From contig JARHVA010003165.1 of the NCBI GenBank assembly GCA_037957365.1, positions 2,056,001 through 2,120,000 of the forward strand: 64,000 nucleotides of DNA, in the 5' to 3' direction. Position 1 is the stretch's first letter, and the number at the start of each line of letters is the position of its first letter. The stretch comes from Torreya grandis. Its lineage: Eukaryota > Streptophyta > Pinopsida > Cupressales > Taxaceae. Shown piece by piece: positions 22,220-33,389 of this stretch. Made by a program: the position numbers and the translations under genes. A model generated the notes under the pieces. That model saw nothing but the letters and a program-made list of their open reading frames with translations. It had not been told where the DNA came from and made no database searches.

Positions 22220-24540
22220 GAAAGAAAACAAAGAGCTGTTATGAGCAGTAAAAAGGGAGCGGAGGGGGAAATTTGAACCTGGTTTCAGGGGAGACTGGAG
22301 ATGGTGGCGAGGATGATGAAGATGATAGTGAATAGGAGGATGGAGATGAGAATGGGGATGAGGAGGACATTGAAAAGGATAGCCATGATGGATTTACTCC
22401 ATCAACTTGGTCTTTTTTGTGCTATGTTTGGTTTCAGACTAGATTTGAGTCAATGGCTACTTCGGTCAGGAATCTTGCTGAGGGTTTTGACCCTAGTTTT
22501 GGTGCTTGGGTAGTTTCTTGGTGTGATGAATAGCATAGCTAATATAATTTTCTAGTCCTTATTCTCTCCCTCTACCATTTTTATGGCATTGATTGAAATC
22601 TTACCGAGCCTCCATGAATCAACCGAATAATGGGGTTAAAAACTAGTTTGACTAGATTTGTGGATGGACTTATTGAGCGGTCGAAGATGGTGTTTGGAAA
22701 TACTGATGGTGATCAGATTCCTTGGATTCATACTTATTGGGTTTGGACAAACGACATGATTGGCTCTCTTGTATTTGACCCTAATGATAAGATCTTTGGT
22801 TTGGTGGCTAGATGGCACTTCAAGAAGACCAGAGATTGAAACGGTTTGGGATTTTGACCTTTTTCCCAGAACCCTATTTTAGATGACACCTAGTGTCAGA
22901 AAGCTTTAGTTTTGTTTTACTTGGTGGACCGGTGATACCAGCTCCTCCTTAACAGATCTCATCTTGTAACTTTGTACTATTTGTTGTTCCAACCTACATT
23001 CATAAACCTGGTTTATTCTGAGCCTTTTATCGATGAGTTTTACCTTTACATGTTACCCCCTTATGGTTAGGATTCATTATTTTTTATTATGTTTGGTCAA
23101 TGTTTAGTATGGGTCCCCTGAGAAGAGATAATGGATCAAACTTATTTTCAGGAAATTGATGATTAGCAGAGGTCTTGGCCTTGATGTAATGAGCAAGAAA
23201 TGGGTGTTTAGTTTCAATTTTCTTCCCTACATTGGAAGGGAAGCATATTTATTTTCTTGGTTTTATAATTCCCTTGTTTTGTTTCACAGGGGTGATGGCT
23301 TTATTTTATTGAAACCCTGGGCTTCCCTTTGCACGTAGTCTAGGTTAGGACACATAGAAACTCTAGTTTGTTCTAAGTTGAGGATCTATGTGAGAATATT
23401 GTGGCTAGTAGGATTCTCTAGCCTTACTTCCGACTTCACTTTGTTAGAATTGGACCCTATGGGGGACCCATAAAGGTTTCTTATTTTTGCATTGTTTATG
23501 CGGATTTGGACCACCAATTGTGCCTAGGATGGTCCCTGAACTAGTATAATCCATCTGGTAGCCTTCTACAAACTTTTTGCTATCTTTGATCCCTAGGCCT
23601 CTTACTTATTTAGCTCAAGATGATTTTTGGTCTATTCAAAACTAAATTAAGTCATTTTTATGGTATACTGGGTCTCGTAGAGTATCCGAATGGTTATTTT
23701 TTAGACTTAGACCTCGTATTCCTCTAGTCCAAGATGGTTATCTGCCCATCTAAAATCGATGGTATGTTATTATTGGGTCCTACTCAAAATTCCATATGAT
23801 TTATTTCCCTATAGTTGACTTTAGAGTCTTGGTCCTTCATTTTCTCCTCCATTAGCTCTGGGTGGTTGTCTAACCATCTCAAAACTAGTAAATGGAGACT
23901 TGGACATCCAATTGCATCCAGACTGGTTCTCGATCTAGTCAAAATTAGGACTGGTATGTTGGGTCCCATTGGGGATCAAAAAAGGTTTTTTAGAGACATG
24001 TGCCTCAAGATACTCAAGTTGAGGATGGTTGTCATCCCATTTGAAACCAATGGTTGATATTTTGATATCAGGAACCAATGGGTTCTTCACAAGGTTTCTT
24101 TCTCTACTTTATCTTTGGTGTGGAGACCTAGACCTTATTTTGTGTCTAAGTTGATTCTTGATTCAACAAAAATTGATTCACTAGTCTCCTAGGGACCTTG
24201 ATGGTATCCTAAGTCCTAAGCCTGATTATAGCCCAAACTAGTTTATGGTCCAACCAAAATTAGTTGGTTATCGCACCATATAAATGTAGTATTAGCTCTT
24301 CTTCTACTGATTCTTGATCCATTCAAAATCAATGGTTACTTTTTTAGGCTTGGTTCTCATTGTTATCCTGATCAGCGGTTTTTATCTAGGAGGAGAATTC
24401 CTTCTTTGATATCTTTTATTGAGGTACTTTTTGTTATCTGGGTCAACTATTTCTAACTAGGAGGAGACCTAGACCTCTTGATGTATATGGGAATGGTTTC
24501 CACACCAATTATCAAATGTCAAGTTATCTTAATCTAAACA
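22220..24540 (+). mobile_element. 2.3-kb insertion with acidic ORF remnant and internal repeats, copy 1
   Basis: Interrupts block A: the flanks AATATATTAATAT and AAAATATAAATAT join colinearly with uninterrupted block B near 28610-28690. The insertion is more GC-balanced than its surroundings. It starts TGAAAG and ends TAAACA, compatible with TG...CA termini, but the target duplication is ambiguous (AATAT-like, in AT-rich DNA). The 5' part (22270-22850) is a decayed + strand ORF: an Asp/Glu-rich run (GGEDDEDDSE near 22301-22330), then a segment with DSHDGFTPSTW near 22380-22413 and a Trp/Phe-rich stretch. The 3' part (23600-24450) holds degenerate repeats. It could be a solo LTR, a non-autonomous element or a captured gene fragment. 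The product is not recognised. Confidence 0.5.
23600..24450 (+). repeat. Degenerate tandem repeat inside the insertion, copy 1
   Basis: A core resembling GATCCATTCAAAATCAATGG recurs near 23625, 23740, 23870, 23930, 24030, 24155, 24248 and 24315. Between cores are recurring GGGTCC and AGACCTAGACCT-like words. Spacing is irregular, 60-125 bp. The same array occurs at about 53100-53890. Confidence 0.65.
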
Positions 24541-25170
24541 AAAATATAAATATTTTAAAATTATTATATTTTATGATAACTATTATGTGTGTGTGTGTGT
24601 TTTTTAATATTTTAAAAAAGATATATTTACATAATTCTAAATTTAATTAAATTTTAATCATTGGTGTTAATATTTTCTGGTAAAACTAAAGCTGAAACTA
24701 ATGTTTAATATTTTAAATTGAACTTGAAGAAGGAAAAAATTTGGATTTATAAAGAATGTGGCAAGAATAGTGATTGAAAACTAATCTCGTGATATTTTTA
24801 AAAAGAAGTTACAGTCCTCTTAAAAACTATTTTTAATATCCAATATAGATTAAAAAATAATGAAATCTCATAATAAAAAAGAGTGCGATGGGTGCATGGC
24901 TTGAGATTAACATGGCATTCACATGGCATTCCTTGTAAATGAGTTTTCTCTTGATGAACAAGGATATTCTTTGGACATTCATGCAATATAAATAATAAAT
25001 AGTATAATATTGTGACTTAACAAAACAAATCATAATTCCATTAATAGAATAGGTGTGTTTTTATTTTTTTAGATTGATTAATACTTCGGTTTAACATAAA
25101 AGAATGAGGGGTTCATTCTATCAAATTTAATTTGAGATTGAACCCAACCTTATCCCTTATGATGATTAAA
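24541..25170 (+). repeat. Higher-order repeat, block A right part, copy 1
   Basis: Resumes block A after the insertion and matches 28690-29392. Both contain AAAACTAATCTC..., a conserved GAGTTTTCTCTT-type word and an identical closing segment before the degenerate repeat. It is non-coding. A GT microsatellite lies at 24586-24600. Confidence 0.65.
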
Positions 25171-26990
25171 AAATGACTTGACAGTAACTATATTTCTAGA
25201 CTAGGGTGTATGCATGTCACATTATCAAAACTACATAACATATTGGACATACAATTGCATAAAAAATATAAGTAAATATACAAGATATAGTTTATATATA
25301 TCAACTTATAAAACTTACACAAATGACATGCATAAAAATATGTAAAACACCTTTTCAATCCCATAGTAATCTTAACGAAATGAAAATAATCCATTACTAA
25401 CATCCAACAAACCAAACCATCACAAGAAAGTATTTTGAAGTTTATGGATATCCTTATCATTGCAAGAATTACTTTTTCACTACAAGGACATAAGCAACTA
25501 TCCACATATAGTTTTTATCACAAATCTTACTTAAAAATTATTGTTACTAGTGTCACCAACATACCTTAGAATGGTTATATTCCCAATCTATGGTCTATGT
25601 GCGACACACCATCAAAATTACACAACATTTTAAATCGATAATTTACTCTTACATTAACTCTAACAAGAATCATAAACCTTGAAACAATGTTTCATCCTTT
25701 ATCAATCTTCATTTTCATCTTTAAGAAATTAAACTATAATATTTTCAATGACTAACAAACCAAATCAAAAACAAAAATTGTTTCAATAATTATGGCTATC
25801 ATCTTAGAAAATTGATGATTTGTGTTACAAAGATAAAGACAATCATCCATAAAACAATTCCACCACAAACCTTACCCACACTAAAATTGTTGTATGCATA
25901 ATTCTTCGCCTATGCATGCAAAGCTATTGTGCTGAAATATACCATGAAATTTATTATATCCAAAACTCCGTAAAAATAATAGCTTTTCTATATGCTTGCC
26001 ACCAACAAAAAAGCCACAAAAAGTATTAGTAATTATATTTACTGATTTTTAAACCTTTCCTATTTTCCACCTAGTTGGTAGTAGGTCAGAAAAACCATCA
26101 AAAATCCCTTTTCAATCTTTTTTGTCATCTTGAAGAATAAAAAACTGTTTTGAATTTTTATACAAAAAAAAAATGGTTTTTTCTGCAACATTCCTACCAA
26201 TACAAAATCATAATATACACTAATAATTAAATTTAGTGACCGATCTCACTTCTTTATCTACCACTTAATATGGGATAGATCAAAAAAGCTATAAAAAATA
26301 CTTTTCAATCTCTACTGTCATCTTAAATAACTAAAAAATTGTTTCAAAGTTTATGCCTCTCACCTTTGTAAATTAAGTCTTTCCATCATAGTGATAGAAA
26401 TAATTATAATAATATCCACTACAAAATAAAAAAATCAACGGATAATGATTAAAATCCAAACTCTGATCTATACATGTCAAACTATCAAAATTACATGATA
26501 TATCAAATACACAATGGTATGAAAAAACTATATCAACAAAAACCAAAATACCAAATCATAACCAAAAAAAACATTTATCCTTTCCACTATAACAACATAG
26601 GAAATTATACACAAATAATTTCAACCATAAACTTTCAAAAAAAATTAAATAATACTTGTCAATGACTACATATAGGAAATATTATCTATGTATGTCGAAC
26701 TATCAAATGACACATTTCAAACCCTCATCGACATTCAATAAACTATTTGAACCCCCTTTTCAATTGGCACTCTCATCTTAAGGAAACTAAAATACTCTAT
26801 TTTAATGGCTAAAAAGGTAACTCATAACTTTGATACATTTAAGGTTTATGGCTTACAAATTTGCAAAATGAGCATGAAGATACATACAACCACATAAAGA
26901 TATTTTTAATTGCAAACCTTATGATGCATGTGTGAGAGAGAGAGAGAGAGAGATAGATAGAGAGAGAGTAATTTTGTTCCATTCATGCAG
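25170..26990 (+). repeat. Degenerate tandem repeat family (200-450 bp units), copy 1
   Basis: A core like CCTTTTCAATC..CTCTCATCTTAA.GAAACTAAAAT recurs near 21077, 25352, 25692, 26107, 26302 and 26755. Each core is followed by a AACAAACCAAATCATAA word, then a TTTCAAGGTTTATGGCT word. The units are widely diverged from one another, so the array is old. It matches 54630-56480 and 58890-59180. Confidence 0.75.
26929..26968. repeat. (GA)n microsatellite, copy 1
   Basis: About 20 units, interrupted by GATAGATA. Copy 2 has a much longer compound tract at 56389-56479. Confidence 0.9.
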
Positions 26991-28517
26991 AGAAACAGAT
27001 TTGAGCTTAACCCACCTTGTAGTCATCGCATGCCCAATTCATAATCTATAAATGAAGAGTTATCACATAATAAACAAAATTAATGTTTTGTTGTGTAATA
27101 ACCCAAAAATAATAACAAAATTTCTGTAACTATAGTCATAGATGAAAAATCACAGTAAATGAAATTGATGAACTTTATTGACATATCGTTCTTGCATATC
27201 TAACAGCTTGTTATCAGCAGCATAACACAAGCTACCAATGATCCTCAAAACCTACAACATAGAATAACAAAGTGCATCATATTTTAATAATAAAATAACA
27301 GGATCATATTCATCCTCAAACTTCAAATAACGATCAACATACAAAAACCTCATTTTATTAAGTGAAAACCTATCAACATAATTTTATTAAATTATTTAAA
27401 ATGAGTTAGTAAACATTTTAAATTCAGGAATCGTTTTCCACAAATACTTACCACAAAAGATATATGTCGATGTCTATAAAATATAATGGCTTTGAGAAAA
27501 AAGAAAAGAAAATATAAGATTATCAAAATAATGAAGATATTGCTGGGTAAATTTTATTTGTAAAAGAAACATTCATTGATAGGAAGTCCGAGAAGGATGG
27601 TAACGTTCGCTTTGAACAAAATTAATCCACTAGAAATGTGAGTCTTGACCAACCTTAAAAAAAACCCAAAATTAATACACATTCAGCACTGTCGAATGGA
27701 ATATTTTGTCAATAGAAAAAACGTGGAGAAGCAAATTGTGTGTGACAGTGTGAGTTTTACCTCTCAAAAGATTCATTTCTAATATTTAATAACTAATCAA
27801 TTCAAAACATTTGGTATATATACACGGACTCCAGTCAAATGTTTACCTAAAGTGAGGTTTTCTTAAATCTCTATTTCTCTCGATCGTTCCATTTACATCT
27901 CACCAATAGTGTGGAGGCAATTTTTCCTTGCGTAATTGGAATATTTTTATGTAAAAACTAAATGAAAATTAGCATAGAGATATCTTTTACTTGTATAATA
28001 TTTGGTTTATATTTTACATTCAGAAATGAAAGTACTGTTATTATTTTAAAAAATCTTTTATTTGGGAATGAAAGGAATTGACAATACTCCCATGGCACAA
28101 TGTAAGTGGTTAGAGAGAGAAAATATGAGAATGAGAAAATTTTATAATAAAAATTAGTATAGAAATAGTTTTTACTTCTAAAATTCAAATATTAAATTTA
28201 TAATTTACATTCCCAAATAAATATTTGGTTATTTTATTACATATATTATATAAGTTTTTTATTTTCCAATAAGAGGAATTGGCAATTCCTCCATACTACA
28301 AATTAAGTGGTTAGAGAGAATAAATATAAGAAAGTAGTTAGAAAGAATAAATATAAGAATGAGAGGAAATGATAGTACTTTGTAAAGCTTGCTTGGTTGG
28401 AGAGAACAAATTTTGATTATTTAAAAAGATAATGAAGAGGAATTATAGCACTTGTAAAGCTTTGTCGGTTAGAGAGAACAAATTTAGATTAAAAAAATTA
28501 ATAATATTTTATATTTT

Positions 28518-28687
28518 CAATATTTATTTCTGAAAAATTAATAAAACTTAATTTAAATAAGTAAATAATAAATAAATATACCTCCAATATTTATTTAAAA
28601 AAAATCAATAAAATTTAATTTAAATAAACAACAAATAAATAAACTTCTAATATCTATTTCAGTAAAGTCAATAAAAATAAATAAATA
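28518..28687 (+). repeat. 65-bp AT-rich tandem repeat, copy 1
   Basis: Three units beginning AATATTTATTT or AATATCTATTT, each containing a AACTTAATTTAAATAA-like word. Units start near 28518, 28584 and 28650. Copy 2 has the same three at about 57917-58100. Block A has one unit at 22148-22215, right at the 2.3-kb insertion site. Confidence 0.75.
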
Positions 28688-28743
28688 TGTTAAAATTATT
28701 TTATTTTATAATAAGAATTATATATATTTACATTCACAATGGA

Positions 28744-28763
28744 TTATATATATATATATATAT
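28744..28763. repeat. Short (AT)n microsatellite, copy 1
   Basis: About ten AT units; homologous to the 79-bp tract at 58155-58233. Confidence 0.85.
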
Positions 28764-29394
28764 GTTTTTTAACATAAAGAAATATAATATTTACTTAACA
28801 TTAAATTTAATTAAATTTTAGTCATTGGTGTTATTCTTTTTTATTTCAAGTAAAACTAAAGCTGAAATTATTTTTTAATATTTTAAATGAAATAATAAAG
28901 ATAAAAGCTCTGGATTAATAAAGAATGTGTTAAGAATAGTGATTGAAAACTAATCTCAATTTTTTTTTTTTAATAAAAGAAGCTATTGTTCTCATAAAAA
29001 ATATATTTTAATATCCATAAAGAATGGAAAATAACGAAATCTCACAATAAGAAGTGCTGCTATATGGAAATGGCTCGAGATTAAAATGGTGTCCCTTATA
29101 AATGAGTTTTATGTTATCAAACATGGATAATCTTTAAGCAGTCATGCAAATTTAAACAATAAATATTATAATATTGTGACTTAAAAAAATTCATAATTTT
29201 ATTTTGAAATTTATAATTTTTAAAATATTTTGATAGAGTATTTATGTTATTTTTTCTATATATATTTTATTGATCGAGTTTCTGGTTTAGAATAAAAGAT
29301 TGAAGGGTTGTATTCTATCAAATTCAACTAGATAATGAACCCGGCCTCATCCTTTATAATGTTAGGATATATTTTTTTTTACAAACTTTATTAA

Positions 29395-30103
29395 AAGAGG
29401 CTACGACTTGGGCTTTTGGAGATGGAATAGGAGCTATAGACGGAATTTGAGGAACTTGAAGAAGAGGAATAGATTGCAATTCTAGGAATATGGGCATTAA
29501 AGGTCTTGGAGCAAGTTCACCAGTTTGTATCAAGCTATTTTATGCTCTTATTGCAAGTTGATAGGTGGAAAAGTATTAGCACCCATGGAATGTATCATGA
29601 CACTAATATCAAAATTGAGGGCCTCTAGATATTACAAAAATGCATATTCTGGGGATGGTCTAATCAATGCAGGGATTCTAGTCCATGTCTTTTGGAATCT
29701 AAGGTTAAAATCAGACATGAACTCATGGGGGTACCTTTATGTGGTAGTCAGTTATTCAACCAAAGATAGATGATCAAACTTGTCTTTAAATTGCCTAACT
29801 AAGGCTGCACCTAACTCATCCCAAGTAGTAATGGAGGTCAAAGGAAGATTCCTATACCATTGCAATGCTTTTTCCTTGAAGGAAGTAGTAAGTAGTCTGA
29901 TAGCTACATTATCTTGAAAAAATATTATAAACAAAACATAGGTTGGCAACATCTTGAATATGCTCAATAGCAGTAGTTTTATTCCATTCTCTTGAGAAAA
30001 AAAGGATACTCTTTACGGAAGACACAGGGATGTCATCATATTGGGCCAAATTCAGGGGACTAACCTTATTGAATGGAAAAAACACTTGACTCCTAAAAAT
30101 CAT
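29395..30103 (-). pseudogene. Ty3/gypsy gag remnant (antisense), truncated
   Basis: Minus-strand gag of a Ty3/gypsy element. The start used is the ATG at 30103. After one frameshift near 29930 the frame 29967-29752 carries a clear retrotransposon gag domain: FKEKALQWYRNLP followed by TTWDELGAALVRQFKDKF. Beyond the TAA near 29753, reading continues to about 29400 in shifted frames, with gag-like RIPALIRPSPEYAFLYYLEALN near 29680-29610 and a Pro/Ile-rich tail. The element is cut at 29395, exactly where copy 1 of the duplication ends, so its nucleocapsid and pol are absent. This is the clearest gag in the window. Confidence 0.85.
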
Positions 30104-30426
30104 TTAGGCAAAAGGGATTTGGATAATGGGGATACTAGCTTGGACTAAAATAATAGGCTGACCAGGAGGTGAAAATTTATTTTGAGGATAAGGTCTAGTC
30201 CTATTGAATCCTAATTTTTTGTAAGAAGTAGAAGGTAGCTCAATGAATTCAAAAGGAATACCTTTACTTGATGACCTTGTTGTAACCTATGACATGAAAG
30301 CACTGTATGTATGATGCTATGAACCTTGAAACTTGAAGGATATTCAACCATTGATGATAAGAGATCTCTCCTGTAGCTATAATTTTCTCTTCTCAATTTT
30401 CAAACTTTAATTATGCCAAAGAAATT

Positions 30427-30449
30427 GGGTCCCATTGAATGTGCCAAAA
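30427..30449 (-). promoter_or_regulatory. Primer-binding site region of the antisense Ty3 element
   Basis: The minus strand reads TTTTGGCACATTCAATGGGA, resembling diverged Ty3/gypsy primer sites of the TTTGGCGCC(A/G)TT... type. It is placed 324 bp before the gag ATG and directly next to a CA-ending LTR (…ACCAACA). The exact tRNA cannot be fixed because the site has decayed. Confidence 0.6.
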
Positions 30450-30450
30450 T

Positions 30451-33030
30451 TGTTGGTGTTCTATATTACACCCTAGTTGAGTAAGAAATTTTTTCAAGTC
30501 CTCTTACATAAATCTAGTCCAATATGGGAATGACCCTAGGCTGTGGGTCACCTAAATTTGGGTCAAACCTCTAGAGAATGCTGACTTCCTTCTAGATCTA
30601 TCACTTAAACTAGAAATATACTAACAATTACTTGAAAAAGTGGGGAGAGGGTAACACAATACATGAAAGGAAATAAAATGAGATGATGCACCAATAATTG
30701 GAACACTTATACTTTACACAAGACACACTATGAGACACATTCATGACCAAAGAAGATCAATCCCACAAAAGTATTTAATGATAAGGGATTGATTAGTTAT
30801 CAAACTAGCATGAGAAGGAATATATTCACTTTCAAGCTAAACAACAAATTATAAATTTCACTTACAATGACCTGTGAGAGATACCAAACACTTCATGAAG
30901 GTGAGAAAACTTAGACATAGAAAAGGAACATACATTCTCTTAACCACAATACATGAGTTCATAGGACACACTTCAATCTAGATTGTAAAATGGTAGAATT
31001 CAGTCTTTGTTGTATCAAAAGGTGTTACAATACAAAATTAGGCATAGCCTAAGCAAGTCAAAGCATAAGAGTTTATTCTCTAAAAATGTCAGATATTTTT
31101 TGTCTAAAACTTTCAGTGAGTTTTTAATATGTGGTAGAAGTTGGAACATATATAGAAAAAGGGAAGAGAGAGGGAAGTAGGATGTATTAGGACAAGTTCA
31201 AGGATGTTGACTCATGACCTTATCAATTAGGAATAAATTATGTAAAAGAATTGAATGCTCATTGTCCTTATCCATCCCCCTGATGTCCTTCTTGAAACTC
31301 TATGTCATGATCCATTTGAGTTGCTGATGATGACCATGTCTTGGAATTGATAGAATTATGCCACATCTACTTTGGGTAGCCATCGATACCTTTTTATAAA
31401 AAATGTGACCCTAATGATAGGCAAGACACCTCTCGATGATCATGTTTACATCTATATTTTCTCTAATATCGAACACATGTCCATTATAGGTGAAAACCAA
31501 TCTAATTATTGGTTTTCATATAGTATTTATATTGATATAGACCTATAGACCATATAACCTCCGTTATTTATACCTATTAGGTCTATAATACCTATTATGT
31601 TATTGTAGGAACCAAAAATTCAACGTATACATGGATCCTTCTTCTAAAAATAGCGAACACAGTCACAAACATAACCCTACATAATACAAATTTCACAAAC
31701 TAGAGGTTCATATTTCACTTTAATGACATCCCTTTTATGTTCTTGATACCTGACCGCATGGCTATGTTTGCTCCATGGCATTTGATCAAGATTTAATGGT
31801 GACAGGATGATCCTTGTTAAACTTGTTTGTTTCTATCAAAAATTTCTTCTTCGTTATTTGTTGGTTCAACTTTATCCATCGAATATTGCTCTAGCCAATC
31901 AAAATGATCTAACCTATCTTTACTCCTATTGTCCTCATAGATCTTGGCTATCAAATTTTGACTTTTTGACCTCCTACACACCATTGAATCATGTTGTATG
32001 AATAAATGTGGTCCATTGATTTCCTACCATGAATATCCTTTGAAATGTTGACTTTAGCATACACTATAGGATCAAAATGTACAAAGAATCATGAGACTTT
32101 GATCTACCTAGGCACACCTTCTTGTTATTTCCTACACACCATTGGATCATTGGTACAAATGAATGTTGATCTTAGATCTATATTGGACCCACCTTTTTGT
32201 CAGTGAATGCACACCATCAAATCTCTATTTGATTAATCTGCACCATAAGATCATGTCCAACTTGTAGCTATTTAAGGGCTTTTAACCTAGAGACATTTTA
32301 AATTTTTTGACCCCAACACCAACTGTTAGATCTCATGTGTCAGTATGTGAGCTCACACAGACCATTAGATCTTCACAAAATTTAAACATTTTAAGGACAT
32401 TTTAAACCCAAATGGCTACTTTACAAATCTCAAACTTGATGTTTACACACCTTTATTTGATGTTTGTATGAACATATTTGATGTCTACATGATCATCACC
32501 GAGATATTTGAAAATTAATAGTCATTTATTGTGACTTTAATTTAACATCTGCACACCCATCACGTGAAGTCCAAGGGAATGTCAATGACATTTGTGTGAT
32601 CATCAATTTTTTGACCCCAATGGATGAGTGATGAGCTTAAAATTTGACACTTTAACAAACATCACTCTACTGGAATAATTTATCCAAGCTAATTTGGCCG
32701 ATGCAACTCTATCTTCAAGGATTTTTTTTCACAATTATTTACTTGAAATAAATATGCCTTTATCTTCAGGACTATTATCTGTGGGTTCTTGGCATTTGGG
32801 ACCTTTGTTATTGATTAAATGTATGAAATAACTTGGTGTTCGAGAAAATTGTCCCAAACAATTTTCTTGACACAAGCCTACTTGGCCTTCTGCGATGGAC
32901 AAAATGTCTGAAAGAACTTGCACTTCAAGATATTTGTTTTAGACAAAATGTCTAAAATAATTCCCAACACTTAGAAAAATAAAAAGGTTTACAAAAATTT
33001 GTCTTATCTAAACAAAATCCTGAAACAAGT
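30451..33030 (-). repeat. LTR-like non-coding DNA of the antisense Ty3 element (copy 2)
   Basis: On the minus strand the LTR would end in ...ACCAACA at 30451, directly before the primer-binding site. From 30990 rightwards it matches 888-2930. A TATA-like CTATATATG on the minus strand sits near 31150. I could not find the outer LTR end with confidence. If the right limit is correct the LTR is unusually long (about 2.5 kb), and a second nested element boundary may lie inside. Confidence 0.45.
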
Positions 33031-33389
33031 ATGCCAAGGATTTAGCTAAAATAAAGGTTTTGCACTTAGCTTTTTGGCCTACAGGCTCTCCCAGACTTGT
33101 TCTTGAACTACTAATAGATCTTTAAAGGCTCAAATGAACTATGAAAACCTAAAGATTATGTAGATTTGTTTCATGACTTAGAACTACTTTGATCACCATG
33201 AGAACTTGCTTGGACCCTTTACTTTGCTCTATAGACTTGTCCCTCATAAATTGACAAAATACACTTTAAGCAAGCTTAAATTGTTTCAAAATATTTGCAA
33301 GCTATGAGTGATCTTTGGACCACTCATTCCATCCAAAAATTGGTCCACATGCTCAAGCCAATTATAGGTAAATATATTTATGTGGGCCA

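Larger units (their letters stand above)
888..29392 (+). repeat. 28-kb segmental duplication, copy 1
   Basis: Colinear same-strand homology with 30990-58890. Anchor pairs I matched by eye include 904/31010, 3635/33734 (integrase), 8784/38868 (end of the long ORF), 11586/40967 (primer-binding site), 14051/43405 (LINE endonuclease), 17271/46572 (LINE RT), 20681/49971, 22220/51720 and 29351/58850. The offset drifts from +30106 to +29290 and back to +29499, reflecting a few indels of 30-700 bp and microsatellite length changes. Divergence is mostly transitions. The left end lies inside LTR-like DNA. The right end lies inside a degenerate repeat and abuts a truncated gag. Confidence 0.95.
26660..29392 (+). 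repeat. Higher-order repeat, block B, copy 1
   Basis: Uninterrupted counterpart of block A. It allows the 2.3-kb insertion in A to be delimited. It is cut at 29392, where the degenerate repeat would begin, by the junction with the antisense gag. It contains a GA microsatellite (26929-26968), a 65-bp tandem repeat (28518-28687) and an AT microsatellite (28744-28763). Confidence 0.7.

Noticed and set aside
22301..22513. Met/Arg-rich 70-codon ORF
   Set aside because: It is the shifted frame of the Asp/Glu-rich ORF remnant in the 2.3-kb insertion. The acidic frame is the one conserved in copy 2.
25170..26990. CRISPR-like spaced repeats
   Set aside because: Units are long, degenerate and irregularly spaced, with no short identical repeat. 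The context is plant nuclear repeat DNA.
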